Part shown: in pieces, positions 22,581 to 31,241 of the stretch | How positions within the stretch are numbered: position 1 is the stretch's first letter | How the letters are laid out: the number at the start of each line of letters is the position of its first letter | NCBI GenBank assembly: GCA_023129535.1 | Contig: JAGMBW010000046.1 | Span: forward strand, 1 to 33,432 | Reading direction: 5' to 3' | Source of the DNA: Desulfobacterales bacterium | Lineage (GTDB): Bacteria > Desulfobacterota > Desulfobacteria > Desulfobacterales > C00003060 | Length of the DNA: 33,432 nt | Program-made: the position numbers and the translations under genes | The notes under the pieces: model-generated | The model's input: the letters and a program-made list of their open reading frames with translations, nothing else | Databases searched by the model: none | What the model was told of the DNA's origin: nothing

Positions 22581-24356
22581 TTATATCCTTTGCCTGTATT
22601 TTATTTCTTTAAATCTAATGTGAAATTCGGTTCCTTCAGCCCTATTTAATTCAATCTTACCATGAATCTGATCTTCTGCTAAAGTGGTGATCAATTGCAG
22701 GCCCAATGATTCCGTATTTCTGAAATCGAGATCTTTTGGTATGCCGATGCCGTTGTCGCTTACTATCAATTCCATCTCATTTTCCTCAATAAGGCGGAGT
22801 GCTATCTCGATCTCACCTTCTCTGCCATCAGGAAAGGCGTGTTTCAGGGAATTGGACACAATTTCGTTAAGGATCAATCCACATGGTATGGCTGAATCCA
22901 CTCCCAGCAAGACATCCTGGATATCAATCTTTAGTGCAATTTTAGCTGCGTCAACTCCATAGCACGTCAACAAATCATTTGTAAGATTCTTGATGTAATC
23001 ATAGAAATCAATCTTTGCCAGGTCTCTGGACGTGTAAAGCTTTTCATGAATAAGGGCCATCGATCTTATTCGGTTCTGACTCTCCTTAAGCATCTCAATA
23101 TACGGCCTGTTTTTAATGTATTTGAACTGAAGGCTGAGCAGACTCGATATGACCTGCATATTGTTCTTGACCCGGTGATGAATCTCCCTCAGAAGCACTT
23201 CTTTCTCTTCGAGTGATTTCTTGATCTGATCCTCTGCCTCCTTGCGGTGGGTAATGTCAGTGATTGTCAAAAGGATGCCTGCTTCCTCTGCCCCAATCTT
23301 TATCTGTGATACCACTGCTGAAAATGTCATCGTAATTTCAGAACCTTCCGGGGTAAGAACTATCTCTTTATGTATAGATTCATGCATAGATTCTCCGGTT
23401 TTCATCTTTGATTTAATCTCATTTTCCAGTGGAATGACGAATTGTTCAGGGGTGATGGAAGGAAATTGGTTCCGGAGAGCTTCAAAGGCATTGTTTGCAG
23501 AAAGGATGTTGAATTGATTATTCAGGATGATCAAGAGTGAAGGGACTGTATCAATTATATTTTCCGTATATTCCTTTGCGGCCTTAAGAGATTCCATGTG
23601 CTTTAGCTCCGCTTCATGGCACAGGTATTTTACTTCCGCTTCATGGCGCAGTTGCCTTTGTTCGGCCTCCTGACGTCTGGTCTCGTCCAGTCGCTGCAAT
23701 AAGTCATTAATGGCAGTGCCCACCTGTCTGATCTCCGTGCTGACATTGCCCTGTAAGGGCGGAAGAAATCTTATTTTACTAAAATCGATCACTCCAACAT
23801 TTGAGGCGAGCTTGCTCAAGGGCCGGAGGAGATATGCAAGCAAAAAATAGACAACCAGGAGCAGGAGTAACACTGTAATCAGGCCCCAAAAAAGTTTCTC
23901 CCTGGCATCCGCTATCAGGCGATTGTAAAAATCCCCGTTATAATAGAGCCGAACAGTCCCCAGGAGTTCATGGGTGGCAGGTGAGAAAAGAGGTGTTTCG
24001 GTGGTAAAAGGAGTCAGCCGGGCGTTTGGGCTCTTACTTTGCTTCACAATCTCCTCCCCGTTCACAATCTTCACCTCCAGGCAGAGAATCATGGGCTGGT
24101 CGGCTTCGGGATCGGTCAGGAGGATCAACTGATTCATTATCTTTTCTACCCTATCTCTATTGCCAGAAGCTACAGCCGCCTCCATTAACTGTGCATAAGG
24201 CGTAATCAGTTGATCAGCCTTGGTCTGCTCACCAGCTCTGATAATGGGAACAATAACGAAGAACCAATAGAAGAGAATTCCGCCCGCTATCAAAATAATC
24301 ACCATGATGAATGCCAGGGCTATCCGGGTGGAAAGGCGTTGTAAGAATTTACTCAT
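22581..24356 (-). CDS. Membrane sensor kinase: periplasmic sensor - HAMP-like - PAS - HisKA_2 - HATPase
   Basis: 591 residues. Transmembrane helices at about 12-36 and 160-182 flank a periplasmic domain of about 120 residues. After a HAMP-like linker ([19 protein letters not shown]) there is a short coiled coil with a duplicated element (RHEAEVKYL / CHEAELKHM), coded by a near-repeat of about 30 bp. A PAS domain at about 260-375 follows ([34 protein letters not shown]). The phospho-acceptor His is in [20 protein letters not shown], the HisKA_2 signature, and the ATPase has [18 protein letters not shown] and DNGIGIP. It overlaps the YfiR-like gene by 8 bp and precedes the REC-HK-REC gene by 5 bp, so it is translationally coupled and likely relays the YfiR/receptor signal. 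No GGDEF output is present. Confidence 0.93.
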   Translation of the reverse strand: MSKFLQRLSTRIALAFIMVIILIAGGILFYWFFVIVPIIRAGEQTKADQLITPYAQLMEAAVASGNRDRVEKIMNQLILLTDPEADQPMILCLEVKIVNGEEIVKQSKSPNARLTPFTTETPLFSPATHELLGTVRLYYNGDFYNRLIADAREKLFWGLITVLLLLLVVYFLLAYLLRPLSKLASNVGVIDFSKIRFLPPLQGNVSTEIRQVGTAINDLLQRLDETRRQEAEQRQLRHEAEVKYLCHEAELKHMESLKAAKEYTENIIDTVPSLLIILNNQFNILSANNAFEALRNQFPSITPEQFVIPLENEIKSKMKTGESMHESIHKEIVLTPEGSEITMTFSAVVSQIKIGAEEAGILLTITDITHRKEAEDQIKKSLEEKEVLLREIHHRVKNNMQVISSLLSLQFKYIKNRPYIEMLKESQNRIRSMALIHEKLYTSRDLAKIDFYDYIKNLTNDLLTCYGVDAAKIALKIDIQDVLLGVDSAIPCGLILNEIVSNSLKHAFPDGREGEIEIALRLIEENEMELIVSDNGIGIPKDLDFRNTESLGLQLITTLAEDQIHGKIELNRAEGTEFHIRFKEIKYRQRI

Positions 24357-24975
24357 AGTGTTTGGATACCTTCAATACAATCTTATTGATCCTGATCCCG
24401 GACTGTCTCAGCGTATTTAGGTTAAAATAGAGCTTGATACAACTGCTCACGGCTATACCCACCGTTGCTCCTCGTTCCACATCTCCGGTGAAGGGTGAAA
24501 AAAGAATAACATGGTGTTTGGTCACATATTCCCATACCTGCTTGAAGTTACCCTCCCTCAGACGCTCGGCCAGAAAGATTGCGCTGGGTAATTTTGCGTC
24601 AAAAGGGACAGAAGTGATAACACGGGCCACAAGAATCTCAATGGATCTGCCGCCTATGTTGCTGATATTACAGCACAAATATTCAGCCAGGCGCTCTGCT
24701 GAGGCTTGATTTTTCTCATAGAGCACCAATAATCGTATCTTGCCCTCAGATGTCAACTTCGTCTCAATATCCTTATCCACCGCCACAATCCTTGGAAAGA
24801 TATCGAGCGATATCTGGACCCTTCGTTCCTCTGTTTCATTCGTCTGTGCATACACCAGGGCTGAGGTTAGCCAGAAGAGAAGGTAAACAAAAAAAGTTGT
24901 CACTATCGCTTTTGTTATTGGGTTAACATCGGTTTTGTACATACTGAGCATCTCGGATGCAAGCTTAAAACTCAT
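24349..24975 (-). CDS. YfiR-like (DUF4154) periplasmic protein
   Basis: A 208-residue protein with an N-terminal hydrophobic signal (AIVTTFFVYLLFWLTSALVYAQ). The body fits the YfiR/DUF4154 pattern: a lysine-free strand-rich core, IRLLVLYEKN, and the diagnostic C-terminus GIAVSSCIKLYFNLNTLRQSGIRINKIVLKV. YfiR is a periplasmic repressor of the membrane enzyme YfiN in Pseudomonas; here the downstream partner is a sensor kinase. ATG 24975 overlaps the receptor stop by 11 bp; ATG 24942 is an alternative start nearer the signal peptide. The two adjacent cysteines (LCCN) and one near the C-terminus (SSCIK) may allow redox control, as known for YfiR, but pairing here is a guess. Confidence 0.82.
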   Translation of the reverse strand: MSFKLASEMLSMYKTDVNPITKAIVTTFFVYLLFWLTSALVYAQTNETEERRVQISLDIFPRIVAVDKDIETKLTSEGKIRLLVLYEKNQASAERLAEYLCCNISNIGGRSIEILVARVITSVPFDAKLPSAIFLAERLREGNFKQVWEYVTKHHVILFSPFTGDVERGATVGIAVSSCIKLYFNLNTLRQSGIRINKIVLKVSKHYE

Positions 24976-27100
24976 GGCTCACTTTCAACCACCATTCTCG
25001 GCCCGGACGTGGATAATCCTCAGGGTATGTGCCGGCTGGGGAAGGATAAACGATGTCCTCATCAAAGAGATTCTTGATCCCGGCCCGAAGTGTCATCCCC
25101 TTGAAACCGAGATTAAAGATACTGGCGGTAAGATCGAGGGTGTCGTAGGCATCCAGCTTATCTCTTCGATCATCGGGGGCACGGGTACACTCACCCACAT
25201 ACCGATACTGGAGGGCAATAGAATATTGAGGCAGGGGCTGGACGATCAGACCAAGGTTTCCTGTCCAGTTGGCGACATAGGGGAGGTCTTTGTCGGTATC
25301 TTTGTCTTTGGCATCTACATAGGAAACGTTTGCATTTAGCTTGGCGAATCTGCCCATCTGCCTTACAAATTCCAATTCCAGCCCATCTAAATTGGCGCCA
25401 CCCCGGTTGCAATATTTCCTCGATGGATCGAGCACAATCAGATCCTCAAGATCGGAGTGAAAAAGGGTGGCCCTGGCGATTGTCAAGCCGCTGTTGTATA
25501 TATAGCCCAGTTCATAGGTCTGGATCGTTTCGGGCTCGAGGCCAGGGTTGCCGGTACATAGAGGGTTATTCTGCACATACATCTCTGTAAACGAGGGAGG
25601 ACGGAAGGCCTCAGCGTACTGAAACTTCAGAATCTGGGTGTCGGTCAGGCGATAACAGGCTGCCAGGCGAGGAGTCAAGCGGCTGCCAACATCGTCATAG
25701 TCGTCAAAACGAATGCCCCCGGTTAGAGTGAGCTGATCGCCTACGTCATACTGATCCTGCAAAAAGCCACTCACAATCTTTCTTTTCAGCCCTTCGGCAA
25801 TAAAATTCTTATCCCCTGTAAAACGCTCCGTCCCCGGCAGGGGCGCCAGAGTCTCTGGATCGTAGTTGGCCTCTTGCCAGGCGGCCAGTTCTTCTATGAC
25901 AGCAAAATCGAAGCCGAGCAATAGGGTGTGCTGCTCAACTCCACGATAATCGATTTCAGCTCCTCCGTAAGTCTTCCTTTCCTTGTAATAAGCGCTGCAA
26001 ATCATTCCATCAGTGTAAACGATGGGGGGGAGATAAGGAAAGCCGCTCGGAAACCCCAGAAGTTCATCGGCTTCGGCAATATACTCAGACCAGCCGAGCT
26101 TGATCTTTGATGTGAAATCGTCAGATATCTGCAAACATTGCCTGGCCTCGATAGACCAATTTTCCTCCTCGTTTACAATCCGGCCTCCAGGTGGTGGCAA
26201 TGCATTCAGTGTACCAAAATGATCACCATATCCACTTTTGATGAAGTGTCCAACAAGAGAAAATCCTTTGTAGTCGAGAGTACAAATCACCGAGCGGTTT
26301 TCTTCCTTTTCATTGGTAGCTCCGGGAGCATTGGAGATCCATCCTAATCCTAAGCCATACAGGACATCTTCACCAGTCTGGACGTCGCCCCCATCGCTGT
26401 CTGTCCCTGCGACATTAAGACTGAAAGCAAATTCCCTGTCAGGATCCTTAACGGAAAGCACCCCCCCCACTCTCTTAGTCTCAAAGTTGCTCCAGCCTGC
26501 AAAGATCTGATTCCCTTGCTTGCAGGTTATGACATTGATAACCCCGGTGTAAGCAAACTCGCCATAGATTGCAGAACCAGGCCCCCGGATCACCTCAATC
26601 CGATCCACCTGTTCAATGGGTATATTGAACAATAGATTATTTGCTTCAGCCTTTCCTGAACCAATATTAGCATTGAGTGCGATACCGTTCAGCAAGAGTT
26701 TGGTTTGCCCTATTCCCCGAAAACGAACCACTTTTATACCCTGCTTGAACATCGATAGATCGACTCCAGGTATCAGGGCCAGGGCCTCATAAACCGTGCG
26801 GATACCTCTGGCCAGGAGGTCCTTGCCATGCAGGACTGAAACCATGCCCGGAACAAAATCGATGTTCATCCTGGTCTTGGTAGCGATTTCGGTCTTTTCT
26901 TTCAAAATCTGGAGCAGTTCACGAACCGCCTTTTCTTCGTCCACCCCTAAAGGTTTATCCTTTACCCTGCCGACCTCTATTTCGGGACGATCAACTCGAT
27001 CTGCTGCCTGGACCGGAATGGCAGTCACTGCCAGAGATATCATGAACAAGACAGCGAACTCTTTAAAAATCGTTTTGATGATATTTGTGTACGATTTCAC
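24965..27100 (-). CDS. TonB-dependent outer-membrane receptor
   Basis: 711 residues with a signal peptide ending IPVQA near residue 32. The plug domain is at about 75-200: PGMVSVLHGKDLLARGIRTV, the LLLNGIALN strand and IEQVDRIEVIRGPGSAIYGEFAYTGVINVIT, the TonB plug hallmark. A 22-strand barrel follows and ends ...WWLKVSHEF, with terminal Phe. FQYAEAFRPPSFTEMYVQNNP and NPGLEPETIQTYELGYI are conserved receptor strands. The substrate cannot be told from sequence. It is the first gene of the operon receptor-YfiR-like-kinase-kinase, with overlaps throughout, so it may act as a signalling receptor and not only a transporter. No TonB box is evident to me. Confidence 0.94.
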   Translation of the reverse strand: MKSYTNIIKTIFKEFAVLFMISLAVTAIPVQAADRVDRPEIEVGRVKDKPLGVDEEKAVRELLQILKEKTEIATKTRMNIDFVPGMVSVLHGKDLLARGIRTVYEALALIPGVDLSMFKQGIKVVRFRGIGQTKLLLNGIALNANIGSGKAEANNLLFNIPIEQVDRIEVIRGPGSAIYGEFAYTGVINVITCKQGNQIFAGWSNFETKRVGGVLSVKDPDREFAFSLNVAGTDSDGGDVQTGEDVLYGLGLGWISNAPGATNEKEENRSVICTLDYKGFSLVGHFIKSGYGDHFGTLNALPPPGGRIVNEEENWSIEARQCLQISDDFTSKIKLGWSEYIAEADELLGFPSGFPYLPPIVYTDGMICSAYYKERKTYGGAEIDYRGVEQHTLLLGFDFAVIEELAAWQEANYDPETLAPLPGTERFTGDKNFIAEGLKRKIVSGFLQDQYDVGDQLTLTGGIRFDDYDDVGSRLTPRLAACYRLTDTQILKFQYAEAFRPPSFTEMYVQNNPLCTGNPGLEPETIQTYELGYIYNSGLTIARATLFHSDLEDLIVLDPSRKYCNRGGANLDGLELEFVRQMGRFAKLNANVSYVDAKDKDTDKDLPYVANWTGNLGLIVQPLPQYSIALQYRYVGECTRAPDDRRDKLDAYDTLDLTASIFNLGFKGMTLRAGIKNLFDEDIVYPSPAGTYPEDYPRPGREWWLKVSHEF

Positions 27101-27740
27101 AGCTTATTTCTCCTTACCTGAATTCCGCAATCCCCAATCCAAAATCGTGTAACACATCTGCAAAACAAGATGCAAGGTCGACTTTTGTGTGATGCAGCGG
27201 GGCAGATTGACAATTGGTAGCTGATTTCGGAATTGATTATGCCATTCCTTGTGGATTGATCATCAATGAGTTGGTTTTCAATACCAAACAACTTTTAGGA
27301 TTTGCCAGAGGTGGGAAATATGAGGTCAAACCTGGTTTGCGGTTCACTTTCTGGTCTTGCAAATAAGAATGGCAAGAATAATCAACCAATTCAGCCAACT
27401 GAAAACACACTTTTCGTAACACCTGCAGATCGCCAGGGAGACTGGCTTATCAATGCCCTTTTCTACGAGTCGGCAGTGGACATGTAGGGGATTAATCCGG
27501 TGTTGAATGGTGAACATCAGAGCTTCCATAATGGCCTTTCCTGCGCTTCTTAATAGGTATATCGGAACATATTGCCTTCCACTTTAATTTTCCCAGGATT
27601 TCCCATTATATCCCTTTCCCCTGGATGCCCTCCCACCAGGGGAGGGGAACCCAATAAAACTCTCAAGCTTTAAGGATACTCATCCGATATAGATAAGGAA
27701 GGTATAAATTTTTAGGGGGCGCAGGAAAGGGGTAAGTACC
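27101..27740. other. Long intergenic region with a kinase-gene remnant and a hairpin
   Basis: 640 bp between divergent genes. It holds the chimeric kinase remnant (27211-27366) and an inverted repeat CCCCTGG...CCAGGGG (27618-27642). The leader of the REC-SHOCT gene with AAAGGGG before ATG 27741 follows. The small ORFs of the track here (for example 27237-27422 minus) look like chance. Promoters for both flanking genes must lie here, but I cannot place them. Confidence 0.6.
27211..27366 (+). pseudogene. Remnant fusing fragments of two histidine kinase families
   Basis: A 51-codon open stretch without a usable start. Residues GIDYAIPCGLIINELVFN match the HisKA_2 kinase N box in this window ([18 protein letters not shown]). 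Immediately after, TKQLLGFARGGKYEVKP matches the HisKA core of the hybrid kinase at 18752-20848 (TKQLLGFAMGGKYELKP). The two pieces are normally in different proteins, so this is a deletion or recombination scar of former kinase genes like those in the adjacent operon. Confidence 0.8.
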
Positions 27741-28448
27741 ATGCCGGTGGAAGCCCAGTCTATCCGAAGCCTCATTGTTGATGATGATAAAGTGATCGGC
27801 GAGATCCTCAAGGAGCTGATCTTAAGGGACTATAACCTGGTTGAGGTTTTCAGCGATGGTTTTGAGGCCATCGAGTTCATAAGGAAACAGCCCGTTGATA
27901 TCGTCATAACCGATCTGATGATGCCGAGGGTTGGTGGGCTGGAGGTGCTGCATCAGGCCAAGATCACCAATCCTGACGTGGTTGTCATCATCATCACCGG
28001 CTATGCGTCACTTGACACCGCTATTGAGGCTGTAAGGGAAGGCGCCTACGATTATATCAAGAAGCCTTTCAAGCTTCAGGAAATGGAGATTGCCTTTGAC
28101 AATGCCGTTGAGAGGGTCAATCTCATGCGGGAAAACAGGCAATTGCTCCAGGAGCTAAAGGACTCGTATGACCAGTTGGTTGCCATCAAGAAAGAAAGGA
28201 ATGAATGCGATGATGAGGACGAAGAAAAACGGCACAGGATCGCCCGCCTCAATTTTTTCTCCGACAATCTGCCTGGTTTACACTTTTTGCATAATCAACA
28301 AACGGATGAACCCAACTATTTTGAACAACTTCAAAATATCTCCGCGCTGAAAAGAGACGGATTATTGACCGAAGGGGAATTCACGGCCTTCAAGGCCCAC
28401 GTGATCAAACATCTCGGGAATTCGACAACTCTTAGGACTGATGATTGA
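27741..28448 (+). CDS. Response regulator: REC + coiled coil + SHOCT-like C-terminus
   Basis: 235 residues. The receiver at about 8-122 has the acidic pair in LIVDDDKV, phospho-Asp in IVITDLMMPRVGG, Thr in IITGYAS and Lys in YIKKPFKL. A helical linker follows (MRENRQLLQELKDSYDQLV). A short terminal element (ISALKRDGLLTEGEFTAFKAHVI) fits the SHOCT pattern, a small motif thought to serve in oligomerisation or binding. There is no DNA-binding, kinase or cyclase output. The final residues RTDD and the stop are in the gatgattgatg repeat. The cyclic-di-GMP phosphodiesterase gene lies 91 bp downstream and they may be co-transcribed. The start has AAAGGGG 8 bases upstream. Confidence 0.87.
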   Translation: MPVEAQSIRSLIVDDDKVIGEILKELILRDYNLVEVFSDGFEAIEFIRKQPVDIVITDLMMPRVGGLEVLHQAKITNPDVVVIIITGYASLDTAIEAVREGAYDYIKKPFKLQEMEIAFDNAVERVNLMRENRQLLQELKDSYDQLVAIKKERNECDDEDEEKRHRIARLNFFSDNLPGLHFLHNQQTDEPNYFEQLQNISALKRDGLLTEGEFTAFKAHVIKHLGNSTTLRTDD

Positions 28449-28515
28449 TGATCCCTGGATTGATGATTGATGATTGAAAACCAATGGACAATCGACAATC
28501 GACAATCGACAATCC
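28439..28515. repeat. gattgat / caatcgac inverted word repeat
   Basis: Plus-strand words tgatgattga on the left and acaatcgacaatcgacaatc on the right are imperfect inverted repeats around gaaaaccaatgg, able to form a hairpin in RNA. The left arm includes the stop codon of the REC-SHOCT gene. Same family as 30067-30126. Confidence 0.85.
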
Positions 28516-28539
28516 AAAGACAATCCCATGTGAGGGCCC

Positions 28540-30087
28540 ATGAGTGAACCTATGAAAATATTGGTTCTTGATGATGACGAAATGATCCTTGAGGTTTTCA
28601 AGGATTTTTTTGACAGAAAAGAGACGTATTCGATCTTGACAGCCCGAGACGGTGTCGAAGGCCTGGAGATTTGTCAGCAAAACAAAGTCGATTTTTGTTT
28701 TACAGATCTCAATATGCCAGGAATGGATGGGATAAAGTTTACGAATAAAATCCATGAGCTCGACAACACCATACCGGTCGTTGTTATAACCGGATATCCG
28801 ACTATGGATAACGCGATAGCTACCCTGAGACACGGGGTAGTGGACTTCCTGGTCAAACCGTTCCATATTAGTGAAATAGAGCTAACGATCAAGAGGGCTT
28901 TAGAACAAAAAAAACTCTTTGTTGAAAATATGCTCTTAAAGGAAGAGATTAAGGGCAAGAAACGCCTGGAATCTCTAAATCGGGATTTATCTGATAAAGT
29001 CAAGGATCTCAATATATTGAACCTGATTTTAGAGAAAGTGGACCCGGTTACAAGCGGCTCAGACTTGTTTGACCTCATCGTTAATCTCTCTGCAGGTATC
29101 ACCGGAAGCGACGAAGCCCATTTCTACATAGTCAATGACACCGGGGAAAGACCAACCCGTATCGCCTCATTTTGCAGAGGAGCTAATGGGACTGATCAAG
29201 GTAGGCAAAACTGCATTGAGGAGGTATTGGTCAAAAGAATGTCAGATGGTATACCGCTACTCATTAAGGATGGTTATGATGAATCGCTTGCAAAAGCTGG
29301 CATCCGTTCATTGATTGCTATGCCGTTGAAGATCCGGGAGAAGGTATTTGGCATCCTGGCTGCCATCGTCATGGAGGGATCAGTCCGCTTCACAGAGAAA
29401 GATGTATACTATCTGAATTTTATAGCGACGCGAGCCGGGTTTGTCATAGAAAATGTTGGATTGTACGAAAACATCTACGAGAATCTTTTTGCAACACTTT
29501 ACGCCTTTGTGCAGGCAATCGAGGCCAGAGATCCCTATACCAAGCAGCACTCGAGTCGTGTAACCGAATTCGCGGTCACTACCGCAAAAGAGATGGGATG
29601 TTCCAGTGTAGAACTTGACGTATTAAATTTTTCAGGTCATCTGCATGACATTGGAAAGATCGGAATTCCGGATAGTATTCTCTTGAAACCCGGTCGTCTG
29701 ACCGAGGGGGAATACGAGATTATAAAAACTCACCCCGTCATCGGGGCCAATATCATTGGCCACCTGCAGCTTATGTCTGAAGAGCAGAAAATTATCCGCC
29801 ACCATCACGAGCGATGGGATGGCAACGGATATCCTGATGGCCTTAAGGGTGAATCCATCCCCTTTCTGTCCCGGATTCTGGCTGTGGCTGATGTTTATGA
29901 TGCCATGGCCTCCGACCGTGCCTATCGGAAAAAGCTTGCTGATGAGGTCGTGCTCGAGACGATTCGGCAAGGTGCTGGCACCCAATTTGATACAGAAGTA
30001 GTTTACGCATTCTTGAAGGTCTACGAAAGGGGCGAGATCCGCAGCGAGCACGAACCAGTCCCCTCCGGATTGATGATTGATGATTGA
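28540..30087 (+). CDS. Response regulator cyclic-di-GMP phosphodiesterase: REC - GAF - HD-GYP
   Basis: A soluble 515-residue enzyme that degrades cyclic-di-GMP. The receiver at about 5-120 has LVLDDDEMI, Asp in CFTDLNMPGMDG and FLVKPFH. A helical linker and a GAF-like domain (about 165-310; LLIKDGYDESLAKAGIRSLI, MPLKIREKVFGIL) follow. The HD-GYP domain has HLHDIGKIGIPD at about 365-375, THPVIGANII, and HHHERWDGNGYPDGLKGE near 430, then ILAVADVYDAMASDRAYR. All metal ligands and the GYP loop look present, so it should be active and phosphorylation-controlled. GAGGG stands before ATG 28540; ATG 28552 is an alternative. The last residues SGLMIDD are encoded by the gattgatg repeat, so the native C-terminus was probably altered. 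Confidence 0.94.
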   Translation: MSEPMKILVLDDDEMILEVFKDFFDRKETYSILTARDGVEGLEICQQNKVDFCFTDLNMPGMDGIKFTNKIHELDNTIPVVVITGYPTMDNAIATLRHGVVDFLVKPFHISEIELTIKRALEQKKLFVENMLLKEEIKGKKRLESLNRDLSDKVKDLNILNLILEKVDPVTSGSDLFDLIVNLSAGITGSDEAHFYIVNDTGERPTRIASFCRGANGTDQGRQNCIEEVLVKRMSDGIPLLIKDGYDESLAKAGIRSLIAMPLKIREKVFGILAAIVMEGSVRFTEKDVYYLNFIATRAGFVIENVGLYENIYENLFATLYAFVQAIEARDPYTKQHSSRVTEFAVTTAKEMGCSSVELDVLNFSGHLHDIGKIGIPDSILLKPGRLTEGEYEIIKTHPVIGANIIGHLQLMSEEQKIIRHHHERWDGNGYPDGLKGESIPFLSRILAVADVYDAMASDRAYRKKLADEVVLETIRQGAGTQFDTEVVYAFLKVYERGEIRSEHEPVPSGLMIDD

Positions 30088-30126
30088 TGATTGATGATTG
30101 AAAAAACAATCAACAATCGACAATCA
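30067..30126. repeat. gattgatgatt / caatcaacaatc inverted word repeat
   Basis: The left arm repeats gattgat and contains the stop of the HD-GYP gene; the right arm, after aaaaaa, repeats caatcaacaatcgacaatc. A hairpin at the transcript end is likely. Same family as 28439-28515. Confidence 0.87.
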
Positions 30127-30251
30127 AAAAAGACAACCCGGAACCGTGAACGCTGAACCTGTGAACGCTTACGAAATCCCGAATGCGACACGAAGTGCCT
30201 CTTCTCAAGCCAACCCCGCAACCTTGCGCCAAATCAGGCATGATCGGTCAC

Positions 30252-30333
30252 GGAGTATTGGAGTGATGGAGTACTGGAGTAATGCTCAGCACCCATCACC
30301 CTGGTACTCCAGTACTCCATTGCTCCGGTACTG
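30252..30333. repeat. ggagtactggagta inverted repeat
   Basis: ATGGAGTACTGGAGTA (30266-30281) and TACTCCAGTACTCCAT (30305-30320) are exact reverse complements 23 bp apart, with related words on both sides. Single-arm relatives lie at 21009-21030. Confidence 0.88.
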
Positions 30334-30565
30334 CATTTGGGGCGAAGCTCCTAAGTTCAAAAGGATAACATGTAATCTGTTTGCATTCAGAGAAAGCCGG
30401 TGATATGGTACAATTATTGCTGGCCTTCATTGTTGAGATAAAGACGTAGTGTACAGTGGTCAGTATGTGAACCGACTCCAACAAAGTATATTTCATGTAT
30501 GGTCGATGTATGAAAATTCGTATAGAGATATTTTCTGGCCACTCACCACTGGCCACTGCTCACTT

Positions 30566-30591
30566 TCAATTGAGCGTTTTCGCTCAATTGA
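30566..30591. repeat. Perfect 11-bp palindrome with TTTT loop upstream of the PilZ gene
   Basis: TCAATTGAGCG, TTTT, CGCTCAATTGA. It lies 35 bp before the PilZ start codon. It could be an RNA hairpin in the leader, a protein-binding site, or the terminator of an upstream transcript without a clear T-run. Confidence 0.7.
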
Positions 30592-30626
30592 GGTATTACC
30601 ATTGACGTAGTGCAGAGAGGCCAACG

Positions 30627-31241
30627 ATGGAAAGCGTAAAGCCGGACGAAAAACGACACCGAGTGCGCGTGCCACTCCGTGCCCGGGTGGAGTTTACGGT
30701 GATGGATGCCCATGAATATGAAACCATCAGGGATGAGAAGGGTGAAGTGCCTCACCAGTTTATTGGTCAGCCCACAAAACCGGTAGCCCCTGCTGAAGAA
30801 GAAAACTATCCGCCCGGTGGCGCGGTTGACCCAAATCTGATACATTTTTTGATTCATTTAGAGGAAAAAATGGATCGAGTACTGAAACTGCTGTCCAAGG
30901 ATCAGAAATGTGACGAAGGTCTTTTTATAGGACAGGGCTTAGATATTAGTGGCGGGGGAATGAAAATCCTCTGCGACAAGGCAGTGAAGCCCGGGCAGAT
31001 CCTTAAGATAAGCTCTAAGAATTTCAGATATCCTGTCGTCTCATTAGAGGTATTTGGAGAGGTTGTTCGGGTGACACCGCTTCAGGACGATGGAGAGCAG
31101 CGCTATGAGGTGGGGGTGAAGTTCCTTGACTTGAATGAGGAGTGGAGGGAGCGGATCATTGCTTACATATTCCAGATGCAAAGGGAGGCCATCAGGAGCT
31201 CAAAGCTGAAAGGTGAAAGGACAGTGGACAGTGGACAGTGA
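30627..31241 (+). CDS. PilZ-domain protein (likely cyclic-di-GMP receptor)
   Basis: 204 residues, cytoplasmic. An Arg-rich start (KRHRVRVPLRARVEF) could supply the RxxxR part of a cyclic-di-GMP site. The DxSGGG part is GLDISGGGMKIL at about residues 103-114. Then come PilZ strands VSLEVFGEVVRV and YEVGVKFLDLNEEWRERI. Between the two motifs are about 90 residues, longer than in a minimal PilZ, with a helix LIHFLIHLEEKMDRVLKLL that is common in one PilZ subgroup. So the early Arg may not be the ligand site. The start is supported by GAGAGG about 5 bases upstream. It lies after the HD-GYP gene, fitting a cyclic-di-GMP circuit. The last residues (TVDSGQ) are encoded by the acagtggacagtg repeat. 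Confidence 0.85.
   Translation: MESVKPDEKRHRVRVPLRARVEFTVMDAHEYETIRDEKGEVPHQFIGQPTKPVAPAEEENYPPGGAVDPNLIHFLIHLEEKMDRVLKLLSKDQKCDEGLFIGQGLDISGGGMKILCDKAVKPGQILKISSKNFRYPVVSLEVFGEVVRVTPLQDDGEQRYEVGVKFLDLNEEWRERIIAYIFQMQREAIRSSKLKGERTVDSGQ

Larger units (their letters stand above)
30088..30626. other. Repeat-filled intergenic region before the PilZ gene
   Basis: 540 bp with no gene. It contains the end of the caatc repeat, a gaaccgtgaacgctgaacctgtgaacg word block, a perfect 16-bp inverted repeat (30266-30281 / 30305-30320), ctggccactcaccactggccactgc words and a TTTT-loop palindrome just before the PilZ leader. The minus-strand ORFs over it are not credible. Confidence 0.7.

Noticed and set aside
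30296-30857. Minus-strand ORFs of 86, 60 and 104 codons around the PilZ start
   Set aside because: They translate repeats or run antisense to the PilZ gene, and lack ribosome sites.
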